A DNA stretch of 64,000 nucleotides from Gammaproteobacteria bacterium UBA2965 (GCA_002348385.1 DEBD01000038.1:1-64000), one strand, 5' to 3'; counted from the stretch's first letter, positions 32,886 through 42,608 are shown. The notes: generated from the sequence alone by a model not told the origin. Made by a program: numbers and translations.

Positions 32886-34390
32886 CGCTTCGGCTCCTGA
32901 TGGTGTTGCCAATAGGGCCGTTTGAGCCCTTCCTTGTAGAGCTTGCCGGTCTGGTGTCTTGGCAGCTGGTCGTGAAAGTCGATGCTCTTCGGGCACTTCA
33001 GGTGGGCCAGGCGCTCGCGACAGTAAGCGATCAATTCTGCTGCGCTGGCGTTACCGCCGGCTATCAGTTCAACAGCCGCTTTCACCTCTTCGCCGAACTC
33101 TTCGTTAGGAATGCCGAAAACCGCGGCGTCCTGCACGAGTGGGTGGGTTACCAGCACATCTTCCACCTCGCGCGGATAGATGTTCACCCCACCCGAAATG
33201 ATCATGTGGGAGGCTCGATCGGTGAGAAACAGGTTTCCATCCTCGTCCAGATGGCCGATGTCGCCCAGCGTAGACCACCCGTGTTGATTGAAGCTCGCCG
33301 CTGTCTTTTCCGGATCCTTGTAGTACTCGAATTTTGGCCCGCCGGAAAAGTACACCTTTCCGGTCCGGCCCTTGGGAAGCTCGTTGCCGGCATCGTCGGT
33401 GATGTGAACCTCGCCGAAGATGGCGCTCCCCACGGAGCCCTTGTGAGTCAGCCACTGCGCCGAGTCGATTGCCGTCTGGCCGTTGCCCTCGGTGCCCGAG
33501 TAGTACTCGTGCAGTATCGGCCCCCACCACTCGATCATGCGCTCCTTGATAGGAATGGGGCACGGCGCCGCCGCATGGATCGCGTAGCGATGCGATTCGA
33601 GGTTGAACGCATTGCGGCTTGCTTCGGGAAGTTTCAGCAGCCGCACGAACATGGTCGGCACCCACTGGCTGTGGGTGATTTTGTATGCCTCGATAAGCCT
33701 TAGGCTTTCTTCGGCTTCGAAGCGCGGCATGATCACGGTGGTGCCGCCGCTTCGGTGCATCATGTTGTTGTAGCGCAGAGGGGCTGAGTGATAAAGCGGC
33801 GCCGTGGACAGGTAGATGGCCTCATCATTCACGTGGTGCAGCGCCAGCCGCCGTTTGAACAGGTCGGACACGCTGCCCAGAGCGGCGCCTGGCTGGCTGT
33901 GCCGGATGCCTTTTGGCCGGCCCGTGGTGCCGGATGAGTACAGCATCTCGGCCCCTTCGGCTGCATCGCTGATCAGCGACTCCGGCTCGTTGGCGATTAG
34001 CTCGCGCCACTGATGCAGGTCTACCGTCAGGGCCTGTGGGGCATCTTCGGTCTTGTCCTGCTGGAGGGGCGTGGTGACGAGCAGCTTGGCATCGCAGTTG
34101 TCCAAGATGTAGTGCACTTCATCTGACTGGAACTGCACGCTGATGGGTGTGAAGTACAGTCCGGAGAGCTGGGCGGCCCAGAACATGAGCAGAAAGTCGG
34201 GGTGGTTTTCCGCCACGATGGCCACCCCGTCCCCCGTCTGCAGCCCCATCCGCCGCAGCGCCTGGGCACCCTTGAGCGCGTTTGATGCCAGATGGGCGTA
34301 GCTGGTGTGGTGATCTTCGAAGATCCAGGCGGTCTTTTCGGGTGTGCGCTCCGCCCAATGGAGCGGGTGCAGGCCGCCTTCAATATTCAC
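32882..34390 (-). CDS. AMP-forming acyl-CoA synthetase/ligase
   Basis: 502 residues of the ANL superfamily. The core motifs are YSSGTTGRPKG (residues about 151-161), YYSGTEGNG, GDIGHLDEDGNLFLTDR, SGGVNIYPREVE and the C-terminal PRHQTGKLYK with its catalytic Lys. It activates a carboxylic acid with ATP to the acyl-adenylate and then to a thioester with CoA. Together with the acyl-CoA dehydrogenase at 53 kb it suggests organic-acid or fatty-acid use. First gene of a three-gene leftward operon. Confidence 0.92.
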   Translation of the reverse strand: MNIEGGLHPLHWAERTPEKTAWIFEDHHTSYAHLASNALKGAQALRRMGLQTGDGVAIVAENHPDFLLMFWAAQLSGLYFTPISVQFQSDEVHYILDNCDAKLLVTTPLQQDKTEDAPQALTVDLHQWRELIANEPESLISDAAEGAEMLYSSGTTGRPKGIRHSQPGAALGSVSDLFKRRLALHHVNDEAIYLSTAPLYHSAPLRYNNMMHRSGGTTVIMPRFEAEESLRLIEAYKITHSQWVPTMFVRLLKLPEASRNAFNLESHRYAIHAAAPCPIPIKERMIEWWGPILHEYYSGTEGNGQTAIDSAQWLTHKGSVGSAIFGEVHITDDAGNELPKGRTGKVYFSGGPKFEYYKDPEKTAASFNQHGWSTLGDIGHLDEDGNLFLTDRASHMIISGGVNIYPREVEDVLVTHPLVQDAAVFGIPNEEFGEEVKAAVELIAGGNASAAELIAYCRERLAHLKCPKSIDFHDQLPRHQTGKLYKEGLKRPYWQHHQEPKR

Positions 34391-34404
34391 GCCGAATTGC
34401 TCGG

Positions 34405-34740
34405 TTACGACTTGCCGGAATCCTTGGGCATAGGGACCGGGAACGGCGTGATGTTGGCGCCCTCGCTGTCGGTGACCTTGGCGACCCCTTCTTTTTCTAC
34501 TTCGTCGATGCGGATGACCGCGTGCATCGGAATGAAGCTTCGCTTTACGCCGTCGAACTGCGAGCGCAGCTTGTCTTCGCCGGGGTCTATGACCACCTGG
34601 GTTTTCTTGCCGAAAATATAGTCCTCAACCTCGATGAACCCGTAGAGGTCGCTCTGATAGATGTTGTGCGCGTATACCTCGTAGATCTGCCCCTGATTGT
34701 GAAAGAGGACCTTATAGATGTGCTGCTGGTCGTCGCTCAT
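34405..34740 (-). CDS. DUF1820 family protein
   Basis: 111 residues starting MSDDQQHIYKVLFHNQGQIYEVYA, then FIEVEDYIFGKK and GVKRSFIPMHAVIRIDEVEKEG, which match DUF1820, a family common in Gammaproteobacteria and of unknown function. It is the last gene before the rightward miaB block. It is separated from the acyl-CoA synthetase start by 14 bp and may lead that operon. Confidence 0.9.
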   Translation of the reverse strand: MSDDQQHIYKVLFHNQGQIYEVYAHNIYQSDLYGFIEVEDYIFGKKTQVVIDPGEDKLRSQFDGVKRSFIPMHAVIRIDEVEKEGVAKVTDSEGANITPFPVPMPKDSGKS

Positions 34741-34777
34741 GGATGTTGAAGCTCCTTGGTCAGCCTCCTTTATAGAG

Positions 34778-34807
34778 TTGTTAAGGCAAAATTCAAGCCT
34801 TTATAAT
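34778..34807 (+). promoter_or_regulatory. Sigma70-type promoter upstream of miaB
   Basis: TTGTTA (34778-34783), 18-bp spacer, TATAAT (34802-34807), about 50 bp upstream of the miaB ATG. The spacer contains AAGGC and GCCTT in inverted orientation. The perfect -10 makes it the most convincing promoter in the window; it should drive the miaB-holA operon. Confidence 0.65.
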
Positions 34808-34857
34808 CGCGCGCCCGAGTTCGCACCGGAACCTGCTCGAACGCGTCGGTGAGAAGC

Positions 34858-36183
34858 ATGAAACGCCTGTATATCAAGACCCACGGCTGCCAGATGAACG
34901 AGTACGACTCGTCGCGTATGGCCGATCTGCTGCGCGAAAGCGAAGGCTACGAACTCGTGGGCGAAGCCGAACAGGCGGATCTGATTCTGCTCAATACCTG
35001 CTCCATTCGAGAGAAAGCTCAGGAAAAGGTGTTCCATCAGCTTGGTCGCTGGAAACGGCTCAAGGAGCTCAACCCGAATCTGGTCATCGGCGTGGGCGGC
35101 TGCGTGGCGAGCCAGGAAGGGGATGCCATCCGCAAGCGCGCCCCCCAGGTAGACGTGGTATTCGGACCTCAGACCTTGCACCGGCTGCCCGAGTTGTTGG
35201 ATGCAAGCCAAAGCGAGCGCGCCGAGCGAGTGCCGCTGGTTGATGTGAGTTTCCCGGAGATCGAGAAGTTCGATCGCCTGCCGGCGCCTCGTGCGGAAGG
35301 CCCCACGGCATTCGTATCCGTCATGGAAGGCTGTAGCAAGTACTGCAGCTTCTGCGTGGTTCCCTACACACGGGGGGAAGAGGTAAGCCGTCCGGTGGCG
35401 GACGTGATGCGGGAAGTGACCGAACTGGCTCGCCAGGGTGTCCGTGAGGTGAACCTCCTGGGCCAGAACGTTAACTCCTATCGCGGAGCCATCGAACACG
35501 ATTGGGCGGATCTGGCGGAACTGATCTACTACGTGGCCGACGTGCCGGGCGTGGAGCGGATTCGCTTCACCACCTCGCATCCGGTGGATTTCACCGACAG
35601 CCTGATTCAGGCGTTCGCGGATGTCCCCCAGCTCGTGGACCACCTGCATCTGCCGGTTCAATCAGGATCCGATCGCATACTCAAAGCCATGAAGCGCGGC
35701 CACAGCGCGGATGAGTATCGCGCGAAGATCGCCAAGCTCAGGCAGGTGCGGCCGCACATCAGTCTGTCGTCGGATTTCATCGTCGGATTTCCGGGCGAGA
35801 CGGACGCAGACTTTCAGCAGACCATGGATCTGATCGAAGACGTCGGTTTCGATACCTCATTCAGCTTCGTGTACAGCCGGCGGCCGGGAACGCCGGCCGC
35901 CGTGTTGCCGGACGACACGCCGACTGAGGTGAAAAAGCAGCGGCTCGACACCCTGCAACAGCGCATCCGGGAGCACGCAGATGGCATTGCGCGGAAGATG
36001 GTGGGTGGGCAACATCGGTGCCTGGTGACGGGTATTTCGCGCAAGAATGCGGAGGCACTGCAGGCGCGGACCGAGAATAACCGGGTGGTGAACTTCGCCC
36101 GCTCTCCCGGCGTGAAGATCGGTGATCTCGTCGACCTTCTCGTCACCGAAGCGCTTCCTAACTCGTTGCGGGGCAGCCTGTAG
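34858..36183 (+). CDS. miaB: tRNA-2-methylthio-N6-isopentenyladenosine synthase (MiaB)
   Basis: 441 residues. An N-terminal UPF0004 domain with KTHGCQMNEYDS (cluster Cys) is followed by the radical-SAM motif CSKYCSFCVVPYTRG (CxxxCxxC) and a C-terminal TRAM domain. It adds a methylthio group to i6A37 of tRNAs reading UNN codons. Start ATG 34858 is preceded by GGTGAG. First gene of the miaB-phoH-ybeY-ybeX-lnt-lptE-holA block. Confidence 0.96.
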   Translation: MKRLYIKTHGCQMNEYDSSRMADLLRESEGYELVGEAEQADLILLNTCSIREKAQEKVFHQLGRWKRLKELNPNLVIGVGGCVASQEGDAIRKRAPQVDVVFGPQTLHRLPELLDASQSERAERVPLVDVSFPEIEKFDRLPAPRAEGPTAFVSVMEGCSKYCSFCVVPYTRGEEVSRPVADVMREVTELARQGVREVNLLGQNVNSYRGAIEHDWADLAELIYYVADVPGVERIRFTTSHPVDFTDSLIQAFADVPQLVDHLHLPVQSGSDRILKAMKRGHSADEYRAKIAKLRQVRPHISLSSDFIVGFPGETDADFQQTMDLIEDVGFDTSFSFVYSRRPGTPAAVLPDDTPTEVKKQRLDTLQQRIREHADGIARKMVGGQHRCLVTGISRKNAEALQARTENNRVVNFARSPGVKIGDLVDLLVTEALPNSLRGSL

Positions 36184-36235
36184 CAACCCGTTTTCCCCTG
36201 CAAAAAGGGCATTTGACAGGCCCAGTTGCCCGGCT

Positions 36236-37303
36236 ATGCTATTCGTCCAAGGTTCACCAGGGCATCCGTTGACAGAAAACCAATCGCGCGTGGTGGCGCT
36301 GACCACCAACGTCGAATTAGAACCCAACGATCCTCAGCGCTTGGCTGCACTGTGCGGCCCATTCGACCAGAATCTCAAACACCTCGAAAAGCGTCTCGGC
36401 GTGCACATCCGCAGCAGGGGTAATCTGTTTCAGATCAGCGGCCCGGAGCAGCGTGTGGAAGCTGCCCGTGCACTGTTGTCGCAGCTGTATCGGGAAACCA
36501 ACGACATCGAGGTGATCGAGCCCGACATGGTCCACCTGTTTCTCCAGGAGTCCGGCGTGGACGCGCTGCTGGCCAAGACGGCGAGCGGCACCGATGATGA
36601 ACCCGACAGCCGCGACCGAGGTGAGGTGATTCGCACGGGCCGCAAGACCATCAAGCCGCGCGGCGGTAATCAGCTCCGATACACAGGCCGCATTCGCGAG
36701 CACGACGTGAATTTCGGCATTGGTCCGGCGGGCACGGGCAAAACCTATCTCGCGGTAGCCTGTGCCGTGGAAGCTCTGGAAAGCCGGAAGGTCAACCGCA
36801 TCGTGCTGGTGAGGCCAGCCGTTGAGGCGGGAGAGAAGCTGGGTTTTCTCCCGGGTGATCTGGCTCAGAAGATCGATCCGTACCTGCGGCCGCTTTACGA
36901 TGCGCTATACGAAATGATGGGCGTGGAGCGGGTCAATAAATCCATCGAACGCAACATTATCGAGGTCGCTCCGCTGGCCTATATGCGCGGGCGTACGCTG
37001 AACAACGCCTTCATCATTCTCGATGAATCGCAGAACACCACCATTGCTCAGATGAAGATGTTCCTCACCCGCATCGGTTTCGGATCGACAGCGGTGATCA
37101 CGGGTGACATCACACAGATCGATCTGCCAAGCGGGCAGAAGTCGGGGCTGGTGAACGTGATGAACGTTCTGCGCGACTTAGAAGGAATCAGCTTCACGCT
37201 TTTCGGTTCGAAGGACGTTGTACGGCATCCGCTGGTGCAGAAAATCGTGGACGCCTATGAGGCCCACAGCGAACCGGCGGAGAGCGGCCGTGATGCCGGT
37301 TGA
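36236..37303 (+). CDS. ybeZ: PhoH-like ATPase (YbeZ)
   Basis: 355 residues with the PhoH P-loop GPAGTGKTYLA, VRPAVEAGEKLGFLPGDL and Walker B LDESQN. An N-terminal KH-like region is followed by the ATPase. It is thought to act with YbeY in rRNA processing. I use the ATG at 36236; a TTG 33 bp downstream (LTENQSR) is also plausible, as it comes closer to the E. coli N-terminus. The stop overlaps ybeY by 11 bp. Confidence 0.92.
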   Translation: MLFVQGSPGHPLTENQSRVVALTTNVELEPNDPQRLAALCGPFDQNLKHLEKRLGVHIRSRGNLFQISGPEQRVEAARALLSQLYRETNDIEVIEPDMVHLFLQESGVDALLAKTASGTDDEPDSRDRGEVIRTGRKTIKPRGGNQLRYTGRIREHDVNFGIGPAGTGKTYLAVACAVEALESRKVNRIVLVRPAVEAGEKLGFLPGDLAQKIDPYLRPLYDALYEMMGVERVNKSIERNIIEVAPLAYMRGRTLNNAFIILDESQNTTIAQMKMFLTRIGFGSTAVITGDITQIDLPSGQKSGLVNVMNVLRDLEGISFTLFGSKDVVRHPLVQKIVDAYEAHSEPAESGRDAG

Positions 37304-37742
37304 TGTGCAGTTGGCGAGCACCGCGGGTCAGCTACCCGAGCTGAGCGCTATCCAGCGCTGGGCCGACCTGGCGCTGGAGGAGTTGGGTGAGGATCCGGAG
37401 CCTCCTGATTTATGCATTCGCCTGGTGGACGCGGCGGAATCCCAAACGCTGAATAGCCGCTTTCGCGGCCAAGAAAAGCCAACCAACGTGCTCAGCTTTC
37501 CGGCTGATGTGCACATTCCAGGGCGGCGCACCCTGGGCGATGTTGTGATCTGTATGCCGGTTGTGGTTGGAGAGGCCGCGCGCCAGCAGAAGGCCGTCGA
37601 CGATCATCTGGCACATATGGTGGTGCATGGCGTCCTGCACCTGTTTGGCTACGACCATCAAAAGGACGACGACGCTCAACGTATGGAAGGTTTGGAACAA
37701 CAGATTCTGTGCCAGCTCGGCGTTGCGGATCCTTACGGATAA
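37293..37742 (+). CDS. ybeY: Endoribonuclease YbeY
   Basis: 149 residues with the zinc motif HGVLHLFGYDH (H-x3-H-x5-H) and the preceding TNVLSFPAD and LGDVVIC. YbeY processes the 3' end of 16S rRNA and takes part in 70S quality control. ATG 37293 lies inside the end of ybeZ, as in related genomes. Confidence 0.95.
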   Translation: MPVDVQLASTAGQLPELSAIQRWADLALEELGEDPEPPDLCIRLVDAAESQTLNSRFRGQEKPTNVLSFPADVHIPGRRTLGDVVICMPVVVGEAARQQKAVDDHLAHMVVHGVLHLFGYDHQKDDDAQRMEGLEQQILCQLGVADPYG

Positions 37743-37744
37743 TC

Positions 37745-38575
37745 ATGCAAAACCCATCGGAACATAGACGCACGTTGCTCGATTGGTTGGGTGACCTGTT
37801 TAACGGTGAGCCAAGCGATCGCACCGAGCTCATGGAGATACTGCGGGATGCCGCTGCTCGTCAGATCATGGATGCGGAGGCCCTCAACATCATCTTTGGT
37901 GCCTTGCAGGTGGCCGACATGCAGGTGCGCGAGATCATGATTCCGAGAACGCTGCTCGTATATCTGCAGGACGACCTCTCGCCAGATGAGCTTTTAAAGA
38001 CCGTTATGGATTCTCAGCACTCCCGCTTTCCGGTCGTAGGCGACGATCTGGATGACATCAAAGGTATTCTGCATGCCAAGGACCTCCTTGGGTTGGCATT
38101 GAGCGACGGTCCGGATGAGTTCGACATTCGGGATTGCATCCGCCCGGCCACTGTCATCCCCGAGAGCAAGCGGCTCAATGTGCTGCTGCAGGAGTTCAGG
38201 GCCACGCGTAATCACATGGCGGTAGTAGTGGATGAATATGGCAACGTGTCGGGCGTGGTTACCATTGAAGATGTTCTCGAGCAGATCGTCGGCGAGATTG
38301 AGGATGAGTACGACATCGACGACGACAGCTTCGTCAAACGGCTGGATGACAAGACCTACAACGTCAAGGCCGTTACTCCCATTGAAGACTTCAACGAGTA
38401 CTTCGACAAGGACATCGAAGACGATGAGTTCGATACGATTGGTGGGGTCGTGCTCAAGGCGTTCGGCCACCTGCCTGATCGCGGTGAGGTCGTCGACATA
38501 TCGGGGCTCAACTTCGAGGTGCTCAACGCTGACTCGCGACGCCTGCGGCTGCTCAAGGTTTCCCTGGGCTCCTGA
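37745..38575 (+). CDS. ybeX: HlyC/CorC family protein YbeX
   Basis: 276 residues: two CBS domains (residues about 60-190, with IMIPRTLLVYLQDD and HMAVVVDEYGNVSGVVTIEDVLEQIVGEI) followed by a CorC/HlyC C-terminal domain with EFDTIGGVVLKAFGHLP. It lacks membrane segments. YbeX is linked to ribosome metabolism and to magnesium/cobalt tolerance. Start ATG 37745 lies 2 bp after the ybeY stop. Confidence 0.95.
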   Translation: MQNPSEHRRTLLDWLGDLFNGEPSDRTELMEILRDAAARQIMDAEALNIIFGALQVADMQVREIMIPRTLLVYLQDDLSPDELLKTVMDSQHSRFPVVGDDLDDIKGILHAKDLLGLALSDGPDEFDIRDCIRPATVIPESKRLNVLLQEFRATRNHMAVVVDEYGNVSGVVTIEDVLEQIVGEIEDEYDIDDDSFVKRLDDKTYNVKAVTPIEDFNEYFDKDIEDDEFDTIGGVVLKAFGHLPDRGEVVDISGLNFEVLNADSRRLRLLKVSLGS

Positions 38576-38599
38576 TCGGGCGGTCGGGTCGCTAACCCC

Positions 38600-40084
38600 G
38601 TGAAATATCTTCTGGCGCTTGTCGCCGGCGCGCTTGTGCCGTTGTCGCTCGCTCCGTTCGGGTGGTGGCCGGCCGGTATCGTTGGTGCTGGCCTGTGGTT
38701 CCATTTGCTGCAGCGCTTCCCCGGCAATGGCGGACTTCTGGGTTGGCTGTTCGGTGTAGGCAAATACGCTGTGGGCGCGTCGTGGGTGTATGTGAGCATA
38801 CACGTGTACGGCAACGCTCCCGAAGCGCTCGCCGGCGCGCTGGTGGTGCTCTTCGTTGCGGGTCTTTCCCTGTTCAGTTTGCTCAACGGGCTTGTTTTCG
38901 ACCGCCTTCGTACTGGCTTCATCATTTCGGATGCGCTCACGTTTGCGTGTTTATTCGTGATATTTGAGTGGTTGCTCACTTGGGTGCTTACGGGATTTCC
39001 CTGGCTGTATCCCGCTTATGGTCATCTGCACACGCCCCTCGCAGGGTTTGCCCCGGTAGGTGGCGTTCTGCTGATCAGCCTGGCGCTGTCTTTGTCGGCC
39101 TGCTTCCTGGTTGCGGCGATTCGGTCGCGGCGGCGTGGGTGGCCGGTGCTGCTGGCGATCGTGCCATGGATTGTGGGCGCGGCGTTGTGGGAGGTGGACT
39201 GGGTGGCGTCGGGTGGCGAGCGCCGTGCGGCCCTGGTTCAGGGCAATATCGACCAGGCCGAGAAGTGGCTGCCGCAGAATCGCGGCCGAATCATCGACAC
39301 CTACGTGGGCTTGTCTGCACCGCATTGGGGGGTGGATGCGCTGGTCTGGCCGGAGGCCGCGATCACGCTCTGGGCCCACGAGGCACAGCCCTTGCTGGAG
39401 GAGTTTCGTCGCCGTGGGCAGGATAGCGGGACTGCCTTGGTTCTCGGACTGCCGGCGGTGGAGCGGCTCCCTCATGGCGAGACGGTGTTCCGCAATACGG
39501 CCATCGCTTTGGGCAACGGGGACGGGCGTTACATCAAGCGCAGGCTGGTGCCTTTTGGCGAGTACGTGCCCCTGGAGGATGCGCTCAGGGGGCTGATCGA
39601 ATTTTTCGATCTGCCCATGTCGCGGGCGGAACCAGGCGACTGGCGGCAACCGTTGCTCAGGTTAGGAACAGATCTTGCCGCCATGGCGATCTGCTACGAG
39701 ATCGTCTATCCCGATCTGGTGCGTGCGCAGCCCGCGGTGCCTGATGTGCTGCTCACTCTGTCCAATGACAGCTGGTTCGGCACCAGCATCGGGCCGCTAC
39801 AGCACCTGCAGATGGCCCAGATGCGTGCCCTGGAAAACGGACGCTGGCTGCTGCGCAGCACCAACAACGGGGTAACTGCCATCGTCGACCACCATGGCCG
39901 AGTGACCCAGCGGTTGGCGCAGTTCGAAGCCGGCGTGCTGGTGGGCGATTATAGGATCATGGAGGGAGTCACCCCCTATACCCGCTTTGGGAACCTGCCG
40001 GTTCTGGCGCTGCTGGCCCTGGGGCTGGGGTTCGGTGTGTGGCGCCGGTTTGGGGTAAAGTTGCGCGGTGACCATCGGGGGTAG
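38600..40084 (+). CDS. lnt: Apolipoprotein N-acyltransferase (Lnt)
   Basis: 494 residues: about six N-terminal membrane segments and a nitrilase-like C-terminal domain with the catalytic Glu in WPEAAI (about residue 252), and the Cys in MAICYEIVYPD (about residue 365). It adds the third acyl chain to lipoprotein N-termini. GTG start 38600, 24 bp after ybeX. In most relatives leuS comes next; here lptE follows 3 bp downstream. Confidence 0.94.
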   Translation: MKYLLALVAGALVPLSLAPFGWWPAGIVGAGLWFHLLQRFPGNGGLLGWLFGVGKYAVGASWVYVSIHVYGNAPEALAGALVVLFVAGLSLFSLLNGLVFDRLRTGFIISDALTFACLFVIFEWLLTWVLTGFPWLYPAYGHLHTPLAGFAPVGGVLLISLALSLSACFLVAAIRSRRRGWPVLLAIVPWIVGAALWEVDWVASGGERRAALVQGNIDQAEKWLPQNRGRIIDTYVGLSAPHWGVDALVWPEAAITLWAHEAQPLLEEFRRRGQDSGTALVLGLPAVERLPHGETVFRNTAIALGNGDGRYIKRRLVPFGEYVPLEDALRGLIEFFDLPMSRAEPGDWRQPLLRLGTDLAAMAICYEIVYPDLVRAQPAVPDVLLTLSNDSWFGTSIGPLQHLQMAQMRALENGRWLLRSTNNGVTAIVDHHGRVTQRLAQFEAGVLVGDYRIMEGVTPYTRFGNLPVLALLALGLGFGVWRRFGVKLRGDHRG

Positions 40085-40087
40085 AAG

Positions 40088-40597
40088 GTGACATCACACA
40101 TTGCGCGAAGCTTGCTGGCGTGCTGCCTGCTGCAGTTGCTTGCCGGGTGTGGTTTCCAGCTGCGCAGCTGGGATCTGAGCAGCAGCATAGACAGCTTTTA
40201 TGTGCAGGCGGCGGCGAATAACCCCCTGGAGCAACCTTTGCGCCGGGGCTTGCTCCAGGCAGGCGTGCCTCAGGCCGATTCGGCCGCAAGTGCCGCGGTG
40301 GTGGTGACCCTGCATGAGCTGCGCCGTTCGCGTCGTGGCGTCTCGGTTACTGCTCGATCCCGGGTGGCGGAATACGAGCTCAATCTGGACGCGCGGTTCG
40401 GATTGCGTGCGGCCGACAAGGAGTTGTTGGCCTCTCAATGGGCGCGCGCGTCCCGAGTGTTTCGCGTAGACCGTGACAATCTGGTGGCGAGCAACGAGGA
40501 GCAGGCGCTGCTGGAGCGCGAAATGCGGGCTGACCTGGTGCAGCAGATCCTCCGGGCGCTGAACGCCGCCACCGCGGTCGACAGCGATGCCGCTTAG
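40088..40597 (+). CDS. lptE: LPS-assembly lipoprotein LptE
   Basis: 169 residues with a lipoprotein signal (LLQLLAGCGFQLR, lipobox LAGC with the acylated Cys at residue 21), the usual GFQLR start and LptE-like RRGLLQAGV and ELRRSRRGVSVTARSRVAEYEL. LptE plugs LptD and is needed for outer-membrane LPS delivery. GTG start 40088; the stop overlaps holA by 11 bp. Confidence 0.93.
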   Translation: MTSHIARSLLACCLLQLLAGCGFQLRSWDLSSSIDSFYVQAAANNPLEQPLRRGLLQAGVPQADSAASAAVVVTLHELRRSRRGVSVTARSRVAEYELNLDARFGLRAADKELLASQWARASRVFRVDRDNLVASNEEQALLEREMRADLVQQILRALNAATAVDSDAA

Positions 40598-41600
40598 GCT
40601 GGAGGAACTCGCTGGCTCATTGAAGGCGCAGCTGGCGCCCATTTACTTCATATCGGGTGACGAGACCCTGCTCGTGCAGGAAGCTTGCGATGCGGTGGTG
40701 GCTGCCGCGCAAGCGCAAGGCTACGGCGAGCGTTCGGTGTTGTATGCGGAGCCCGGATTCAAGTGGCACGAGCTGCGTTCCGAGGCTGCGAGCATGTCGC
40801 TGTTTGCGGAGCGCCGCATCATCGATGTGCGCATCCCCGGCAACAAGGTGGATCGCGAGGGGTCGGAGGTGCTGCGTGAATACGCCGACGAGCCCGCACC
40901 AGACACGCTGCTGCTGCTGCGCTCGGCCCGCCTGGAGGGTCGGCAGCGGTCCAGTGCCTGGTTTAAGGCGCTGGACGGCGCGGGCGTGGTGGTTCAGGTG
41001 TGGCCCATCGGCATCGGTGCGTTGCCGCGCTGGCTAGACGCCAGATTGCGGGCTGATGAGTTGGTGCTGGAGCCCGATGCGCTGGATTACCTGGCGGCAC
41101 AGGTGGAAGGCAACCTGCTCGCGGCGGTGCAGGAGATTGCGAAGCTGAAGTTGTTGCAGCTGCCTCAGCCCATCACCGTTGAGGCGTTGACTCGGGTGAT
41201 GGAGGACGCCGCTCATTACGATGCTTTCGAGCTCATCGACGCGGTGCTCGGTGGCGATCTGGAGCGCGTGCAGCGCATGCTCGGCGTGCTGCGCCAGGAA
41301 GGCGTATCGCTGTTTGCCGTGCTGGGTGCGCTGGTCGCACAGCTGCGCAGGCTGCGCGGCGGAGCGGGCGGACGCATGCCCCCGCAGCGTCAACGCCTGA
41401 TTGGCGGCTTCATGCGTCGGTTGGGTTCCGCTGCGGTCATCGACCGGGCCCTGGCGCAATGCGCGCTCATCGACGCCCAGGGGAAAGGCCAGCTTCTCGG
41501 CGATGCGTGGCTGTCGCTGGAGAATCTCTGTCTGCGTCTGGCAGGGTCGCGCGCGCTCCCTTCCCTGGAGGCGCAGCTCCCCGTTTTGCACCGGTCGTAG
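40587..41600 (+). CDS. holA: DNA polymerase III subunit delta (HolA)
   Basis: 337 residues with the HolA N-terminus LAPIYFISGDETLLVQEACDAV (SGDE-containing ATPase-fold), DEPAPDTLLLLRSARLEG, and a C-terminal helical collar domain. It forms part of the clamp loader. It overlaps lptE as in other Gammaproteobacteria. nadD, which often follows holA, is not present here. Confidence 0.92.
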   Translation: MPLRLEELAGSLKAQLAPIYFISGDETLLVQEACDAVVAAAQAQGYGERSVLYAEPGFKWHELRSEAASMSLFAERRIIDVRIPGNKVDREGSEVLREYADEPAPDTLLLLRSARLEGRQRSSAWFKALDGAGVVVQVWPIGIGALPRWLDARLRADELVLEPDALDYLAAQVEGNLLAAVQEIAKLKLLQLPQPITVEALTRVMEDAAHYDAFELIDAVLGGDLERVQRMLGVLRQEGVSLFAVLGALVAQLRRLRGGAGGRMPPQRQRLIGGFMRRLGSAAVIDRALAQCALIDAQGKGQLLGDAWLSLENLCLRLAGSRALPSLEAQLPVLHRS

Positions 41601-41735
41601 CATCGGCCGACCCAGACGCGGCCTGCGAGCGCCTGGGCCTACCGTGGGTTCGCTTACATGGACGCGGCGCATTGACTGTCGTCGCGAGACCTGCGCGCTC
41701 GCTATTGTTTCCTTCCGTTGCAAAGGAAGGATTGA

Positions 41736-42608
41736 ATGAATCGATTGATCTTACAGACGCTGGGTGTTGCGGCATTCTTCTCTGTTTTTGTTTACTTGTT
41801 AAAGAGCGATCCGCAGCCATATTCAACCGTCGCGGAATCCGCCGCCGACGTGAGCGTGCAACGGCCAGCTGCGCCGGAGGTAGTGCCTCCCTTACCGGGT
41901 TCTTCCGGGTCACCACACCAATCTGTAAATTTCCAATCGGTGCAGGAGCGCTTTGGCGTCAGTTTCGACCCCATGCTGGTCATGGCCCTGGGCGAGTTCA
42001 CCGACGAGGAAATCCAAGCCTACGACGCGCTGCATGTGCTGCCTTTCAATCGTGCGCTAGGCAGTGATTGCTACGAATTACCCGACCCGCAGCTGCCGCT
42101 GCAGACTTTCGAGACCTGCCGCACGGTGCGCGAGCGCCCGGAGCACCCGTACAATGATCTTGCTGATGTAGATCTGCGTGACCTGGCTGTTCACGATGCA
42201 GTTGCAGCTTTGCTGCTGGGCCGGAGAAGCGGTTCCGAGGCGCAGAGGTTGCAGTGGCATCTTCGCGCTGCCGCGCTGGCCGAGAAAAGTGGTCCGCTCA
42301 TGGCGCTGGCGGAACGGCGCTACGGCTCTCCGTTCGAGCTCAAACGCGTAGGCAGTCAACTGCAACGCGTACCCCGACGCGACGTAATGGTTATGCGCCT
42401 GGCGCTGGAGCTGGTGGCGCGCCGCCTGGGCGATCCCCGTGCCAATCCGGATCGATGGCGAAGTCTGCTGCTGCGGGATGCGGACCTGGAGACGCAGGAT
42501 GCGATCAGGCAGGCCGACGACATGGCACGCCGGTTCATGGATGAGATGGCGGAGGCGCAGCGGCAGATAACCGGCAGCGTGCAGATGCGGGAGCTCATCG
42601 ATGCGTAG
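41736..42608 (+). CDS. Membrane-anchored protein of unknown function
   Basis: 290 residues. An N-terminal anchor (MNRLILQTLGVAAFFSVFVYLL) is followed by a Pro-rich linker (to about residue 65) and a mostly helical C-terminal domain with LRDLAVHDAVAALLLGRRSGS, and SQLQRVPRRDVMVMRLALELVARRLGD. A Cys pair in DCYEL and FETCRT could form a disulfide. It overlaps the next gene by 8 bp. No recognised family. Confidence 0.7.
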   Translation: MNRLILQTLGVAAFFSVFVYLLKSDPQPYSTVAESAADVSVQRPAAPEVVPPLPGSSGSPHQSVNFQSVQERFGVSFDPMLVMALGEFTDEEIQAYDALHVLPFNRALGSDCYELPDPQLPLQTFETCRTVRERPEHPYNDLADVDLRDLAVHDAVAALLLGRRSGSEAQRLQWHLRAAALAEKSGPLMALAERRYGSPFELKRVGSQLQRVPRRDVMVMRLALELVARRLGDPRANPDRWRSLLLRDADLETQDAIRQADDMARRFMDEMAEAQRQITGSVQMRELIDA

